NCBI GenBank assembly: GCA_016801885.1
Contig: CM028890.1
Span: 15,802,001 to 15,866,000, forward strand
Source of the DNA: Toxotes chatareus
Lineage: Eukaryota > Chordata > Actinopteri > Toxotidae
DNA length: 64,000 nucleotides
Reading direction: 5' to 3'
The position numbers and the translations under genes are program-made. The stretch's first letter is position 1; the number at the start of each line of letters is the position of its first letter. Positions 26,176 through 55,660 of the stretch are shown here, in pieces. A model generated the notes under the pieces. That model searched no databases and was not told the DNA's origin. It saw only the letters and a program-made list of their open reading frames with translations.

Positions 26176-26181
26176 TTTATT
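26176..26181 (-). terminator. Candidate mrpl34 poly(A) signal
   Basis: AATAAA on the minus strand, about 380 bases past the mrpl34 stop codon. Confidence 0.4.
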
Positions 26182-26561
26182 AAAGACACATTTTTGTCTT
26201 TCAACCAAATGATATCACACAAGCAAAAAAACAAAAACAAAACATAAATCTGCATTTAATGATTATGACCATAACTTTACAGAGATGTTGAGTTGTTTTT
26301 CAATATGTATGAAATCAAGCCCCATTAAAAATGATTGGGTGAAACGACCAGCCTTCTTTTAACTCAAGTGAAATGCAACTTGTTCGTCAAAGACCAGTCC
26401 ATTTTTTTGCCCATTATGATGGCAGTTTGAATGCTAAACCCCACCCATACCCAGGATCACCAGTTAACCCAATACACATTTTCTTTCCCATTTGCACCTC
26501 CAGCATTTCAGAATTAATGTCTGTTTCTTGAAAGTCTTAACAGGTTTTCCAACTGGAACCT

Positions 26562-27752
26562 TCAGTGCGTGAGTGATTTCCGTCCCTTCAACATGCGCCG
26601 TAGGATCACCTCTATGCCTCCTTGTGAGCTGACTCTCTTGATCCAACCATGGGTCCTCTTGCGTTTGATGTTCTTGGGCTGATATTCTGTGCCTCTCTTC
26701 CGTGTCCGCACCTGCTGGTATTGCCACGGAAGCTGCTGGAACACTCCTGATCCCTCAGCTTGTGAAGAAAGCGGTCCACATCTAGAAATCTGAGGTCCTG
26801 CAGCTGCTCTGGGTGCAATCCAGTTGCTGAATAATCTGAGATGGGAGGTGCCTGTTGTTGCAAGTTTCCCTGAAGTGATGCTGCTAAAAGAGCACATTTC
26901 AAAAATGTTACAAACAAATGGTATTGTCTACATTATGCCACACTACTGCTGCGATTACATGCATGAGTAATCACAGCAGTATAATAATAATAATAATAAT
27001 AATACATTTATGCTACTGCAAATCCCATGCCTTGCTTTCCGCTATCAACATAATGCTAAAATTTGTTTATGCACGGAAAACACATTTTAACTGTTATTTA
27101 GTAAGTACAATCGTAGGAGTTGTGTTGAGTAAGATTATAAACATGACCTGTTGTGTAGTAAATGTACATATCATGGGACAAAGCCAGCAAAAAAAAAAGT
27201 TGATCTGGCTTTAAACACTGTCCCTGACTGCACAGTTTTTAAAAATGGATCTTAACGTCTGTTTCTCCGTGACATTTCTAGATATCACGGACCCACGGTA
27301 CTCCTGAGGATGCAACCTGTTTCCGGAAACCTTTTGATTTTTTTTTTCCCTCTGAGGCTGGGATAGGGACCAAATCTCAGATGAAGCTACAACATGCCCC
27401 CTTCAGCACCCCAAGTAATACGGTAGCTAACTTAACTACTACAGCTAATACAGTCTTCACGTGCAGATCAGTACCGTCGTATATAATTTGTTTATATAAA
27501 CTTTTGTTTGGTCAGTTATCATTAAGATATAGTTGGATTAGCCATCAGCAGACTAAACGTCATTTCAAATCAGTAGTTAGCAACATGCATGATCAACTAG
27601 CCACGTTGCTAACGTCCTGCTAAGCTAGTTTGCCATTTTTAGCATCGTAACACTTCGCCCTCTGTCTATCATATAAATACGTGCAACACTTATTACCTGC
27701 TGAAATAGATTATTCCACGCAGTCGGGAAAAAGACGACAACACGGTGTTCAT
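26562..27752 (-). CDS. mrpl34: Mitochondrial large-subunit ribosomal protein bL34m, 2 exons, complete
   Basis: Exon 1 is 27697-27752 and exon 2 is 26562-26883; 378 nt, 125 aa (human 92). Exon 1 encodes MNTVLSSFSRLRGIIYFS, a basic, hydroxylated, non-acidic N-terminus fitting a mitochondrial targeting peptide. The C-terminal 45 residues are the bL34 fold: RKRGTEYQPKNIKRKRTHGW, then a short linker and VILRRMLKGRKSLTH, rich in Arg/Lys for 23S-type rRNA contact. The linker between presequence and core (about 20-75) is low in conserved motifs and longer than in human. Role: a component of the 39S mitoribosomal subunit. The exon 2 acceptor is a tandem AGCAG, so one serine may be optional. It is transcribed in the same direction as dda1 and divergently from abhd8. 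Confidence 0.95.
26978..27003 (+). repeat. (ATA)n trinucleotide microsatellite
   Basis: About eight ATA/TAA units within the mrpl34 intron. Confidence 0.8.
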
Positions 27753-29600
27753 TTTGAGATATTTATACAGTTGACACAGACATGAGAACAGTGAATGTCA
27801 CAGGTCTGCTAGTAACCTAACCCTCCGTATATGAAGCACAGTGATTGGCTCAGACTTTAGCCAATTAAAATGCTTCTTACTGGTGCAAACGCTCTTTCCT
27901 GCGGTCTAAAGGGAAGCTCTGCCTGAGAGGTTTTACTCAGGGTACAACGTGCAAATGCATTTATAGTTTTTCCTCAATTTCTTGAGCACGTTTTTTTTCC
28001 TCTAGCACTGTTACAATTCAGTTTTCTAGCACTATAACGCACACTGTTCTCAATACATTACCCTGAGTGTAGTCCTCACAAATCAGTGCAGCACAACACT
28101 TAACTTGCAATGGGTCTCACTTAAATAATGTCAAAATCAAATGTTTACTAATCAGTGCACCACTGCTACCAAAATGTAATTCCCCTAAACAGTCAAAAGG
28201 CTAAATAGTTGTGGCAATATATAGGGATCTACTATTTTTGTGAGTCTTTATTTATTTAAACTTACTTAAAATCACCCAATATTCGTAGTCTTTTAAGTCT
28301 GATGAGCCCATGTTATACAAACACAAGTTTCTACAAAAAGTAATGTAAACCAGAACCAGATTAAGCTTTAATGGCATTAAGGATTACAGCAAATGTCTAA
28401 ACACAACAGATTAAAATGCTGCAGATAATACTGTAGAATAAATGAAAAACAGCATGTGCTACAAATCCTTTTCAGCACCTCAGTGGCCATCCACACACTG
28501 TTGTGCATCACAGCATTTCATCTGCTCCACATTTAGCCATTGCCCTTGTCACACCGCACTGTGGGAGAAATCTTTTTGCACGTCAACACCATCCTCTTTG
28601 TGCCCGTGCTGGGAAATCCTCAGAGACATTTGAAAGCTTATGTCTGGATACATTATTTTGAATGTGAAGATTTACAGGGTTAGCATGTTGATGAGATAAA
28701 TTCAATATGTGCAGGGAGACTGAAGTTATTTGTACTAATACATCCAAATTCTGGGTGACAAGAATGAGGCTGGATATGGGAAAACGGAGTGGGAGAAAAT
28801 GTGATGTTCTAGGAATAATGGCAGTCACTTGAGGATTGAGTCACAACTGAGAAACATGTCCATTTAGGTACAGTACAATACAAGATTTACACCCTGTATG
28901 AATTGTTCTTTGAGGGTTGTTTGTTCTCTGACAAGGAAATTACCCTTTTATACTATGTAGTTTGTTTCCATAGCGAATGCGCAGAGGGGAAATTTCCATA
29001 TTGTCTATCCTGGCATGTTAACTGGTCTAACTGATTTTTTAAATACTTTTTTATTAACACCAGTTGTCTGCTGTGCGTAAATATAAAGACTAATTGTTAT
29101 TTACACTGGCTGCCAGACAATAACAGAAAGTACACAGCTGTTCTCAGGCTCTCCTCCCCATAAACGTCATGGCTGGTTGATCCATGACAGGCACCGGACC
29201 GTCCCTGTAGTAGTACCACTTTGTTGATGTGAGTTCAAGGGTAACAGAAGAAGACAGCACATCTAAATCCAACAGGTTAAAACGCAAAGGTCATTTCTCC
29301 CTACAAATGATGCAGCAACTGCAAACACGCTTTCATTATGATGCAGTTCAGATGATTTAAAGTCAGGTGTATAGTTTGAAATGGGGACCACACATTCGGG
29401 CCTGATCATGATCATGTGTCAGCTTATTTGGATAAATATCTGGACCATCACTTTATCATTTCATTTCTGTCACTCTTCCTTGACCGAGAGCGAGCACACG
29501 CACGGACGCACGCATTTTGCTATTCCATCAGCCTTAGCAACAGGGAAAAAAGCCTCTCCCATTGGCCTCCTCACAGTACAGGCGGTTCCTCCATTCGCCC
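27753..29600. other. Divergent intergenic region mrpl34/abhd8
   Basis: The mrpl34 promoter should lie at its left end: CCAAT-type GATTGG at about 27843 and CCAAT at about 27861. The rest is A/T-rich with no supported exon. Composition becomes more CpG-rich from about 29480 toward the abhd8 leader. Confidence 0.5.
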
Positions 29601-29994
29601 TCCCCACTGCCACTCAGGAGCGAAAATGCCCGAAGACTGCTGTTGCTGCTGCGGATAAGGCCAAGCAGGGGTGGGTAGGGTCTGGCCTGGATGCGCAGTG
29701 AATGCTGAGGGAGAGAAAACAGTGCTGTTTGTTATCGTAATGGGTATCTTATTGAAATGCAATTGGCACAATTTTATGGATGCCTACTTTATCATCAATG
29801 CAAGCCCCTCCGTGTTCTGTGATAGCAGTCTAATAAGGCTAATAAGAAGCATTTACTATTTTGCAGCATAGCTCTAGCGTAGACAAATTGTTGCACCAAA
29901 TGCAACGTTTTTCTCAGTTCAGTTTCGTCGGCCCCTGACTTGTCATCCTTTTGGTGCAGATTTCCAATCACCTTAATCATCAGTAATTCTGCAG
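29600..29994 (+). other. Probable noncoding first exon of abhd8 (5' border unknown)
   Basis: A strong donor, CTGCAG/GTAAGG, sits at 29995. It is preceded by moderately CpG-rich sequence and is the only convincing donor upstream of the abhd8 coding exon whose acceptor is at 32526-32527. The segment carries a short upstream ORF at 29626-29658 (MPEDCCCCCG). The exon start is a guess; transcript data would be needed. Confidence 0.35.
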
Positions 29995-32527
29995 GTAAGG
30001 GATCGATTTTTATTGCATCATGTTGTCTAATCGGCTAATGTTAATTGTACAACATATTGTCATCAGCGCCAATAAACAGCTGCACGATCACTGCATGCAT
30101 TTAACCCGTGACAGCGCAAAAACAAACCGCTGTTTTCAGTACACAATTACATTTGACGCGTTGTAATTACGGCCTCGTGCAGAAAACTGCTACGGATTTT
30201 CTTTCAAATATTTGTTATGAGAAGCTTTTTATGTGATGCTATTTATTAGTCTTGTAAAACTAATGTATTTTCATTACTGTGAAACATAATAACTTAATGA
30301 TGTATGTCATTATATGAAATCTGCAGCCTAATATTGCTGTTTATGGCTCGATGTTTTAGGGTCATAGGTTTTTAGAACCAGCAACAACATGTAGGAGATT
30401 TGTGCATTAGCCCCCCCCCCCTTATTTTTGGCAAATATACGTATTTCATGTGCAGATATCAGGTAAGACTTCTCTGCACTGTAGAATATGTAACGTTTTG
30501 GAAATAGCACACAGTGTACCAAATGTGTGTTAGTGTAAGACTTGGCAGACATATCAACCTATATTTTCTGCAATGCAGACAAAAAATGAACATGGCTGAG
30601 TAACCTTCAGCCTGCTTGACTTTAGGGTTTGTGGATTTCAGATGCCATATTGAAATCCTGGTTGATGGTAATGAGGGATAGTAGGTCAGGAGGAGTATCC
30701 CTGATTTAGATGACGGAGCTGCTGATCAGTGCTGCTGTAGTTAGTTTTCTGTTAATGAGGTGCAGTGGTATCTCTGTGACCGGGCCTTCCTGCCATGCTG
30801 TCAAAGTGTTCACCGCTGTCATTAATGACCACCTCTCATCATGTGCAACTCGGAGCTGATGTGACGAGACTGATTGTTTCATAATAAAATGACAGAATGA
30901 CTTAAGAATTGCTTAGGAGCCATCACAAATAGATAGTTATTAAAGTGCAGAATTGATAATTGTGTTTTCTATAATGTAAAACACCGTTTGAATGTATAGC
31001 AAGGCTTGCAGCAGTTTTGCTGACGGATGGCTACAGTTTGGAGTGTCTGTGCGCTTCTTGTGTCAACGCTCCATGTTGATGTTTGTGGAAAGGCAGGACA
31101 GCCAGTTAACATTCACTCTGCTCCAGGGTGTAATGGGATAGCACTTGATGCACTGACCTTCAGACTACCCCTCTACCAACAACACATGCACACAGACACA
31201 TGCATATAGACACATGCATATAGGTACATGCACACGAGCCCTCCTGTGCACATGTAGACATGGGTTAACCAGCTCCATTTACCCCTTGCTGTTGTGCCAG
31301 ACTTGTGCATTAAAGCCTTAACCTTGTTGACATTGTACTTAACCAAAAAGCATCTATGAAAAAGAAAATGATTGACAATTAATCCCCTAGTCACAGTTAT
31401 GTATATATTCAACCTACTAAAATTAATTTGTATTTATCCATTCATATTTATTACATTTTACCTGTCAGCAACACATCTCAGTATGCTTAGATGTTATGTA
31501 CTCTAATCAAGTATACCTAGTAGGAACCGTGATTGAAACACAACCATGATCTAAACTACATGTTACATGATATATCATGATAAGTGATATGACTGTCTGC
31601 CCTGTGGGCAGTAATGTGCACACTGAGCTCTGCTTCACAGTCTCTGTAACCAGGAAACAATAAAGCCTTATCATGTAGATGTGACTCTTCCCACTCTTTT
31701 TCCTAGAGATAACCAGTCTGTATTTGAATGAAAAGTGAGGACTAATGATGCTTCATTTCCACAATATGACTAAATGCAGTTTAGCTGTGACTGGACCTGA
31801 GGAGGAAAACAAAGACAGTTTTGTCTCATCTCCACTGGAAATGGTATAGCCTGGAAAACGGCTATATACAGTTTGGTACAGTTTGGAGACATATTGTATG
31901 CTGGCATGTACACAGTCATGCCATATGACTGGTGTTTTCTATTTATACATATCCTCTTTCTAGCCATGTGAAAAGCAGGGGTTATTAATAGCAAATGTCT
32001 AGGTCGGCATGTGAATGGTCAGTCTTCACTGACATTGGGAACAAGTGTTGTGTTCATGTTGTCTGTTTATGAACGTGGAATCTCTGTATGTTAAGCTGCT
32101 TTGTCACGCAGGTGAGTGTGTTACTAGTTCTTCACAAAGGCTGCTTGAGCTGCTCTTACACCGGCTGTGGTGTTTTGAATTTGCATGAATGGTTTGCAGC
32201 CTGTTAAATGTAAAGCATCCGTGCTCTTGGTGTGTGCCATTTCACTCAACTCTGCCTGTGGTCTGATGAGAGGATAAAGAAGACAGTTTCATTGTGACTG
32301 TGTTGCTAGGAAACAACTTGGGTCCAATTTTAGAGGAATCAAGCTGGGACCCATTTTCTTCCTGTTGAGCTGTTGACATTTGCAAACACTGCAGATCTGG
32401 AAACTTTATAGTGCTAATGCTTGAAACAAAACAAACCATTTTGATCATTTCATAATCTGCTTTTGTGTTATATTTCAAATTAAGCATCTGATTGATGACC
32501 TGTTTCGTTGTGATGTGGTTTATGCAG
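29995..32527 (+). other. abhd8 5' UTR intron
   Basis: This 2.5 kb intron ends at TTTATGCAG. It contains a C-run at about 30411-30421, short CACATGCATATAG-type tandem copies at about 31185-31230, and no supported exon. Confidence 0.45.
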
Positions 32528-32536
32528 GGAAGCGCC

Positions 32537-34393
32537 ATGCTGACCAGCATCACTGAAGGGATACTGTGCTGCCTGACTGGGAAGGCTGCCAGTCTGGTCT
32601 TGCCTCTGGAGTCGTCAGAACCCTCTGATGGATTTGAGTTTGTGGAGGTGAAACCTGGGAGAGTCTTGCGAGTGCGGCACATCGTCCCTGAGCGTCAGCC
32701 CTTAGTGACGGAGGACCAAGTTGCAGGCAAGGACAAGACGGATGGTGACTGCGGTGATGACAGCTCTCCGGAGGATAACGAGAGCAATACTGGCAGCAGT
32801 GTCCACTGTAAGAGGAAGATCACAGTTTACCGCAACGGCCAGCTGGTGATTGAGAATCTTGGTGACGTTTTGCACTCTGAGATTCTGCAGTGTCAGGATG
32901 GGGATCTGGAGCCCTGTAGCACTGTGGAGGTGGAGCTGGCTGACTACAAAGAAATGGCCTCCTCTCCAGACCCCAACCCTGTTCCTCCTCCGGTTCCTCC
33001 GCCTGCTGGGGAACAGAAACCTGCTCCGCCTCCTCGCCGCCGTCGCCGCAAGCCCAAGCGCACAGTGTTTATTGACTCAAAGAGGGTGATCTCAAGCTGC
33101 AAAGGGACGCACTCAGACGTAGCGCTGTTTTTTGTGCACGGCGTGGGAGGCTCTCTGGACATTTGGGGCAGCCAACTAGACTTCTTCTCCCGGTTGGGCT
33201 ATGAGGTCATCGCACCAGATCTGGCGGGGCATGGAGCCAGCACTGCCCCACAGATTGCAGCAGCTTACACGTTTTATGCCCTGGCAGAGGACCTACGTGC
33301 CATCTTTAAGAGATACGCTCGTAAACGCAACATTCTCATTGGCCACTCATATGGGTGAGTCTTTGTGAGATGCTTTTTTTTTTCAAAATCATTCAGCACT
33401 GGAAGTGTTTCTGAAGTAGCTCTACAGCTGATCGGGGAAACTTTCCTACTAGTTTCGCTAACATGCTGTTAACATGTCGTATCCATCTTATTATATCTCT
33501 TCCAGCGTGTCTTTTTGCACCTTCCTGGCCCATGAATATCCTGATTTGGTCCATAAGGTAGTGATGATCAATGGAGGGGGTCCCACAGCACTGGAGCCCA
33601 GCCTGTGCTCCATCTTCCAACTGCCATCTTGCGTCCTTCACTGTCTGTCACCGTGTCTGGCCTGGAGCTTCCTCAAGTAAGATCTGCATTTGTGTGGTGC
33701 CAAAAATCGACGCATCGTAGTAACTTCTCTCAGGCAAAGAACAGCATTGCTTGAGGATGTCAAAACATTTGTGTAGTGATAGAGAAAAACTTAAAGGTAA
33801 ACCCTTCTTTCTCTCCCTCACACCTTTAGAGCTGGATTTGCCCGTCAGGGCACCAAAGAAAAGCAGCTGTTGAAGCAGGGTAATGCCTTTAATGTGTCTC
33901 CATTTGTCCTGCGAGCCATGATGAGTGGCCAGTACTGGCCTGAGGGGGATGAGGTCTACCATGCCGAGCTCACTGTGCCCATCCTTCTGGTTCATGGCAT
34001 GTATGACAAGTTTGTGCCCATGGAAGAGGACCAGCGCATGGCAGAGGTATAGTACATCCTCATAAGTGAATGACTGCTGATTTATCTTGTGATTTTTTGA
34101 AATATGAAATGTCTTGTTTGTTCTGCGGTATTACCTGTTGTAAAGTTCTACATACATTCATTTTTTGCCTTCTTTTGTAGATCCTCCTCTTTGCGTTCTT
34201 AAAAGTCATTGAGGAAGGAAGTCACATGGTCATGATGGAGTGTCCTGACACTGTCAACACCCTCCTCCATGAGTTCTTTCTATGGGAGCCTGACATGTCT
34301 AAAAAAGACAGCACCAAGACAGACACAGAGAAGACAGTTTCTGTCAGTGACACTCTCCACACACTGAAAATCAATAACCTTATGGACAAATAA
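32537..34393 (+). CDS. abhd8: Abhydrolase domain-containing protein 8, 4 coding exons, complete
   Basis: Exons: 32537-33354 (its 5' UTR part begins at 32528), 33506-33676, 33830-34046, 34181-34393; 1419 nt, 472 aa (human 439). The N-terminus MLTSITEGILCCLTG has a CC pair suited to lipidation, followed by GFEFVEVKPGRVLRVRHI. A Pro/Arg-rich linker lies near 150-180 (PPVPPP, then RRRRRKPKR), then the alpha/beta hydrolase domain. The oxyanion motif FFVHGVGGSLDIW comes first. The nucleophile elbow is GHSYG with Ser271, the acid is Asp389 in HGMYDKFVP, and the base is His417 in EEGSHMVM, so the triad is complete. Substrate is not established from sequence; human ABHD8 has been linked to inflammasome regulation. 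Its neighbours match the human 19p13.11 order. A teleost duplicate (a or b) cannot be decided here. Confidence 0.96.
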
Positions 34394-36480
34394 CCTACGA
34401 GGAGTCTAGTTTTATCACAGAACCAAGCGGAAGGCCTTTTTTGGCAGTTGTCATGGTTTCTTAAGGCTGCTCCCAGGCTGAGAGCTGTTATATACAGGGC
34501 CACATCTTAAGGATGCAGACGGCCACTGGTGCTTCAAGATAAAGCAGGACTTGGGCGTGGTGCCAACTAGAGAATGATGGAACAAACATAAGGACGAGAG
34601 GAACGGATGCAAATACACAGTCAGTTTCTGCTTCGCTTTTTGATACGAGTCTGTGCTCCATCACGTCATGTTTGCAAAACAACACAATACCTGGAGATCA
34701 AAAGGACGATGTCCATTTGTGATTTGTTTATAAAATGTTTCTGGTGAAGAACTGACTATTACAAGATGCAGAAGGCATAAAATCCATGAAATGGTTTCTG
34801 AATTTCTTCGCCTTTACTTTAAATATTCTGTAAATTACTGCAGAGCTTCTGTTCTACCTTAATGAAATGGTTATTAACTCATTGGTTCCATCTTACATCT
34901 GCTTTCAGTGAGAAGCTGGCAAATTAGTATGCAAATCATCATATTATCAAATACTGACAGGATGATAGAGGGAAATGGATTAAAACATTAAATACATGCA
35001 AATGTATATGCAAAATTTAATTACTAATTGCGCCACATGCATACATAAAATGCATTATGTCTGAAGGAAACACAAGAATTCATTGTTCACCTGCCATCCA
35101 GTCAACTATTAATCACATTCATACACTGTGCAATGTATACCATCTCAAACATGACGAATCACAATCATAACTATTATCAGTGAAATTGGCTCATCTATTT
35201 AAAAATTACAGCACTTTATTTTCCATATATTGAACTCTAATATAAAATCTAAATCCAAAAAGCTGTGTGTGGCTATGTTAAGCACAATATAACCAGTTCT
35301 TCAGTTCATAGTTGCATGAAAAGAAACTAATATTCAATGAGAGCTTTATTTAAAAAACAAACATGAACTGGATGCCTAATGGTTCCTCTCCTTTATTCTA
35401 GCAGCCATTTCTTCAGAACTATATAATATCCTAAGGATACAAAGTACCGAGGCCCTGCATGAGTTCAGATTATGAAAAAGATACGGGGATTGTTTCAGAC
35501 ACTTGCAATATATTCTCATATTGAAAAATTCCCAGTGGACTAATCTTTAATCAAATGAGTGTTCCTCTTAATGTGTAAGTATTATTTTGCCTTTATTCTG
35601 AAATAACAGCAACTGCCATAACAAATTGTGGTTGTATTGACCGCTTTAAGCTGTTGTGTCTCTAAGCTGATAAATGCAAACCAACTGTGTGTTTCCCTAC
35701 TACTCTCCAGTCCACCATATTTATCTTATAGTGTCAGACTGAAAGAATGAGCTGAACATTATGCTTACTGGAAGACATTCATTCATGGGTGTTGCTTTGT
35801 CTCATAGTGGGACAGTAAGGTGCGAGTAAAAGCACAGTCTGTTATGCTTCCTGACAGTGCTCATCTGTTGACTGGATAGTTTATACTGTTTTGAGTAGCA
35901 GAAGATGTAAATTGGTTGATTTGAAACCGGGTGTCCAAAGCTTGAAATCAAATATGACATGGCCAAAGGAGAAAGCCCCCTTAAAAAGAGGGACATCTGT
36001 ACTCATCATGCTGGTCTGTTATATATGCATTTTGACAGAATGCAGATGCAACATGACTGGTCTTATGCAACTGGAACAAAATGGAGAGAAACAGAATGGA
36101 AATAGACTGACCTGGCACTGACGCCTCTAAAATGTTATATATTCTCTATGGACTTTCCAAAAACCAACAAGTGCTGCTGATGCAATGTACTGTATGTTTC
36201 CTTTGGTGTAAAAGGTCAGTAAAACTGTATGGACTACAGGGTGCACATGTACTTCCTCTTATGCTAAAAGTGTGCATATACAAATTGTCAGTGCTCATAT
36301 GTGCTATATCTTGTGGTTAACAAAATGTGCTAATTGTTATTGTTGCATTTATTCATGGGAATCATAATATATGCACTGCCTGAGCGTAGATGCATATAAC
36401 ATTATATAGCCTATGAAAACAGTTGGATTCAGTGTATGGATGTGCCTTTCCCGGCATGAAATAAAACAGATGTTCACAGT
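34394..36480 (+). other. Probable abhd8 3' UTR
   Basis: Long A/T-rich noncoding stretch after the TAA at 34391-34393. An AATAAA at 36460-36465 followed by GT-rich sequence (GTTTTTGTTGTCTTG) is a good distal poly(A) site; earlier use is possible. No exon or known repeat is supported. Confidence 0.45.
36460..36465 (+). terminator. Candidate abhd8 poly(A) signal
   Basis: AATAAA with a G/T-rich downstream element within 25-50 bases, about 2.07 kb after the stop codon. Confidence 0.4.
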
Positions 36481-37089
36481 CTACAGGTGTTTTTGTTGTC
36501 TTGTTTGTTTGCAGTAATATGGTCTGTTTTGCCGCAGTGAGTTTCATTACAAATTAAAAAACTGAAAATGACTAATGCATTTTACACTAAAAACGCAACA
36601 AAAAGTAGGAAGACTAGATTATTTGTTCTGATTGTTACACAAGGACTATAGCAGGAAGCATAAATCCTAAAGCTACATGCAGGATACAGCCAGATTAGTA
36701 TTATCAGATTATCTTTCCTAATTGTTTTTAATAAATACATTTCCTTGCCTATCCTCATAGCACCTAATTCAATCAATTCCCAAATAAATCCATATGACTA
36801 ATGTTCTGTAGTCCAATATTTATTATCTAGCCAAAATTAAATGTTAAACAGATGACCTTTTGATCAGCGAGAACAGGTGGCTGAGCTGAAACATTACAAA
36901 TACATTAATCTCAAGTGTCTGAAACAACCAAAGAGCTATTCTGAAATACATCTTGTTGGGGAACAACCAACAAAAGAAAACCGCTCTCTCCATTCATTAA
37001 TTAAATACGAAACTAGTTATTTCGGTTAACCAAGTTAACGTTTACACTCATTCCAAAAAACAAACAAACAAAAAACTTAGATTTGATTT

Positions 37090-37329
37090 TCCCTGATGAG
37101 CCACCAGATCCGCTCTCTGATTGGCTGAGCGTGTCCCATGCGTGTTGTGGTAAACAAAATCCAAGGTGCGTGTGCATGCGTAGAAGTGGTAATGGAGGAT
37201 AGTGATGTACTCACAGGGGGCTTAGTTAGCAAACTGTATTCCTTCAGTTCTGTTCGCAGCTGCCTTTTCTATTGATTACCTGTTATTTACAACGCGGGGT
37301 ACTACTTCTGAATCAATCGAGAACAGGTG
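37090..37329 (+). promoter_or_regulatory. kdm4a promoter and probable noncoding first exon
   Basis: A CCAAT element (GATTGGCTGAGC) at about 37119 lies upstream of a segment ending in a strong donor, GGTG/GTAAGT, at 37330. The first coding exon has an acceptor at 38557-38558, so a spliced leader is required. The start of transcription is not resolved. Confidence 0.45.
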
Positions 37330-38558
37330 GTAAGTGTTTGCATGTCGAGTTATCTTATGGTCGTTTTAGGATGTTAGCTTCTTAAATCACAATGCTAATC
37401 TGATGGCTAAAGTAGCCGGAACTGCTCTACAGCTAATGTCGATGATAGCGGTCGGATGTAGTCTATTTTCTGGGACAGACATTATTGACTTGGCGAGTGA
37501 TAGTTTCACTATTTTTATTACCTGTCAAACTCAGCACTTGTTGAACGGCGCTTTTAGGAGTAAGTTAGCCGTAATTTTATAACTTACTAAGACTTAGAAC
37601 GAGAACGTTGATGCTATGTATATTCAAGTTTGCTAACAGTATACTGTTAGAATGCACAGGGAAGGATGCAACCTAGCAATGGAGGAAACTGTAATGCAGG
37701 AAATAGTCCCATCCCACCATGGTATTGACGTTAACTAGCTAGCTAACGCTAGCTGTCTTGTGATGGTTTTTTTCCTTAGAGATGCTACGAGAACACGATG
37801 GGAGGTTCACCCTTGGTAGTAATTTGCACGTTAATTCGCAATGTCATGCTCGAGACCATACATAAATGGGACTTGAATAACGATGCTATGCTATATATGC
37901 TAACAGATTAGCTAACGCTATGCGATGTGCCACTGCATATTCGCTACCCGAATTAGCTCGTATTTCTTTTGCAAGTTAGCAAATGAGCTAAAGTTAGCTG
38001 TCTGGACTTCTACAGTCGGGCCGAATTAAAGAGACGCGGGCTTAACCAATCAGGGAGAGTTAAAGCTTTTCCCATCCCTGTCCCGCTCAGCCTGTCCCCT
38101 CAGTGTGGGAACGTATGCAGACGCGAAACATAAAACAGTGACATATCATTGGACGTATTTAAATAACACTGTCCAGAACCAGCGCTATGAAGAATATTTT
38201 CTTCTGTATCTCATGTGCAGTTCCAGAAATGTACAGCAATGAGCCTGAGCCCACTGTTAGATGTACTTGGTACTCTTCACTCATCACCCAGCAGCCACTT
38301 TGGGAAATCATGAAAAACAATGTGCCGAAATGTACAGTGTAATTTTACCATGGCTACAACATATTATTTAGATTGTTTTAACTGTAGATGTTTTAGTGTA
38401 ATTATTTAGTAAAACTACAGAGATGCGGGCAAAAATATAAGATCCAGTTTAAGGTGCCTTACTGAGTACAAAATGAATGATGGAGTAGTTTGTTTAAAAC
38501 CATACTATATCAGAGCATCACATGATAAAATCACTTTATCCCCATTTACAATGTGCAG
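37330..38558 (+). other. kdm4a intron upstream of the start codon
   Basis: A/T-rich intron with several copies of the short word GCTAACG/GTTAGC and one more CCAAT-type motif (AACCAATCAGG) near 38044. No coding exon is seen. Confidence 0.45.
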
Positions 38559-38579
38559 GCACAGCCACTGAGCTTTGGG

Positions 38580-54359
<15,780 letters not shown>

Positions 54360-55612
54360 CGTCCACTTCTTTCGCCTCCTGCTTTCCACCACTTCTCCTC
54401 CTCATCGACTCACCACAGAAAGGCTCCTGGTCTTCTCTGTTTCTGGCTACTGCTGATAGGAACGATCACACCATCCTCCTCTTCCTCTTCCTCCTCCTCC
54501 TCTTCTTCTTCCACGGGCTACATATTTATAAACTACGGCTGGGACTTTAAATGACCTGTGTGCATTGATTAAATATTCCTAGACCCCCGTTTGCCATCAT
54601 ACTCTGTAGATGATGTTTTCTTCTTCCGTTTCATTTGTTTGTTTGTTTTTTCATTTTCCTTTTTCTCAGGAAGAAGCCATCAATTGATTATTAAATATGG
54701 AAAAGGTTGGATTATCTAACTGGGACAAGATGTTTTCTTTTTCTCTACCACCACATTTAGCAGCTAATAAGTAAACGCAGCTTTAAACATTGGACGATGG
54801 ACATTTTCTAGCAGTGATATTTCTTCTATAAATTAAATTTTGCTCTTGACTTACAGACTTGCATTATTTTCATAATAATTTATCATATTATTTTTTACAG
54901 TGCTTGGTATTTAGGTTTTAAAAGAAGTGTGATCTTGGGTCGGTTGTTTTTCACCCATGAAGTCAAACAAAGGAAGAACCAGTCACTTTGAGCCAGACAG
55001 CTGTCGACTACCATAAAATATTTGACTCTTCAGTTAGATTAAGAAAGAACTGTGTTAAGTTATAACCCCAAAGAAACAAAAGTCATGTGTCATTGTCACT
55101 TTTTTGACGCGTCTTCAAATTGTACCGGTCACTTCATGCATTACATTATTACAGGGTTCACAAGTGTTTCCTGTCATAAAAGTGACGACGTGCGTCTACT
55201 GTGAAGATAGAAGAAAACTAGATGTGTTTTAGTGGCCCAAGCCTTACATGTGAAAGGGCCAAGTGTACTTTGGTTTTTCTAAAGCTTAAGGTTTAATATA
55301 ACTATTGTAATTAATGTTATTATTACACTTTATTTATGCGAGTGCATTACATTTGAGAACAAAGCTATTTTTGTCATGTCCTTTTCACAATCTGTAGAAA
55401 AACTCAGATGTATTTATATTTATTATATTGATAGGCTTTCAGACATCCCGTTCCTATTTTTTTGGCTCACTTTTCCTTTATTGAATTTGAAGGTGTGAAT
55501 GATGTGGCTCAAGTCCCTCTTTAAGCAAAAGCACTTCTTGTAACCTCCTTCCACAGGACAATTTTCTTTTTCTTAGCATTTTCTAGACACATGAACTCCA
55601 CTTAGTTTAGAT

Positions 55613-55660
55613 TGTGTGAGTGTGTGTGTGTATGTATGTGTGTGTGTGTGTGTGTGTGTT
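55613..55660 (+). repeat. (GT)n/(TATG) microsatellite
   Basis: About 23 GT-like units interrupted by TATGTATG, in the probable kdm4a 3' UTR. Confidence 0.9.
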
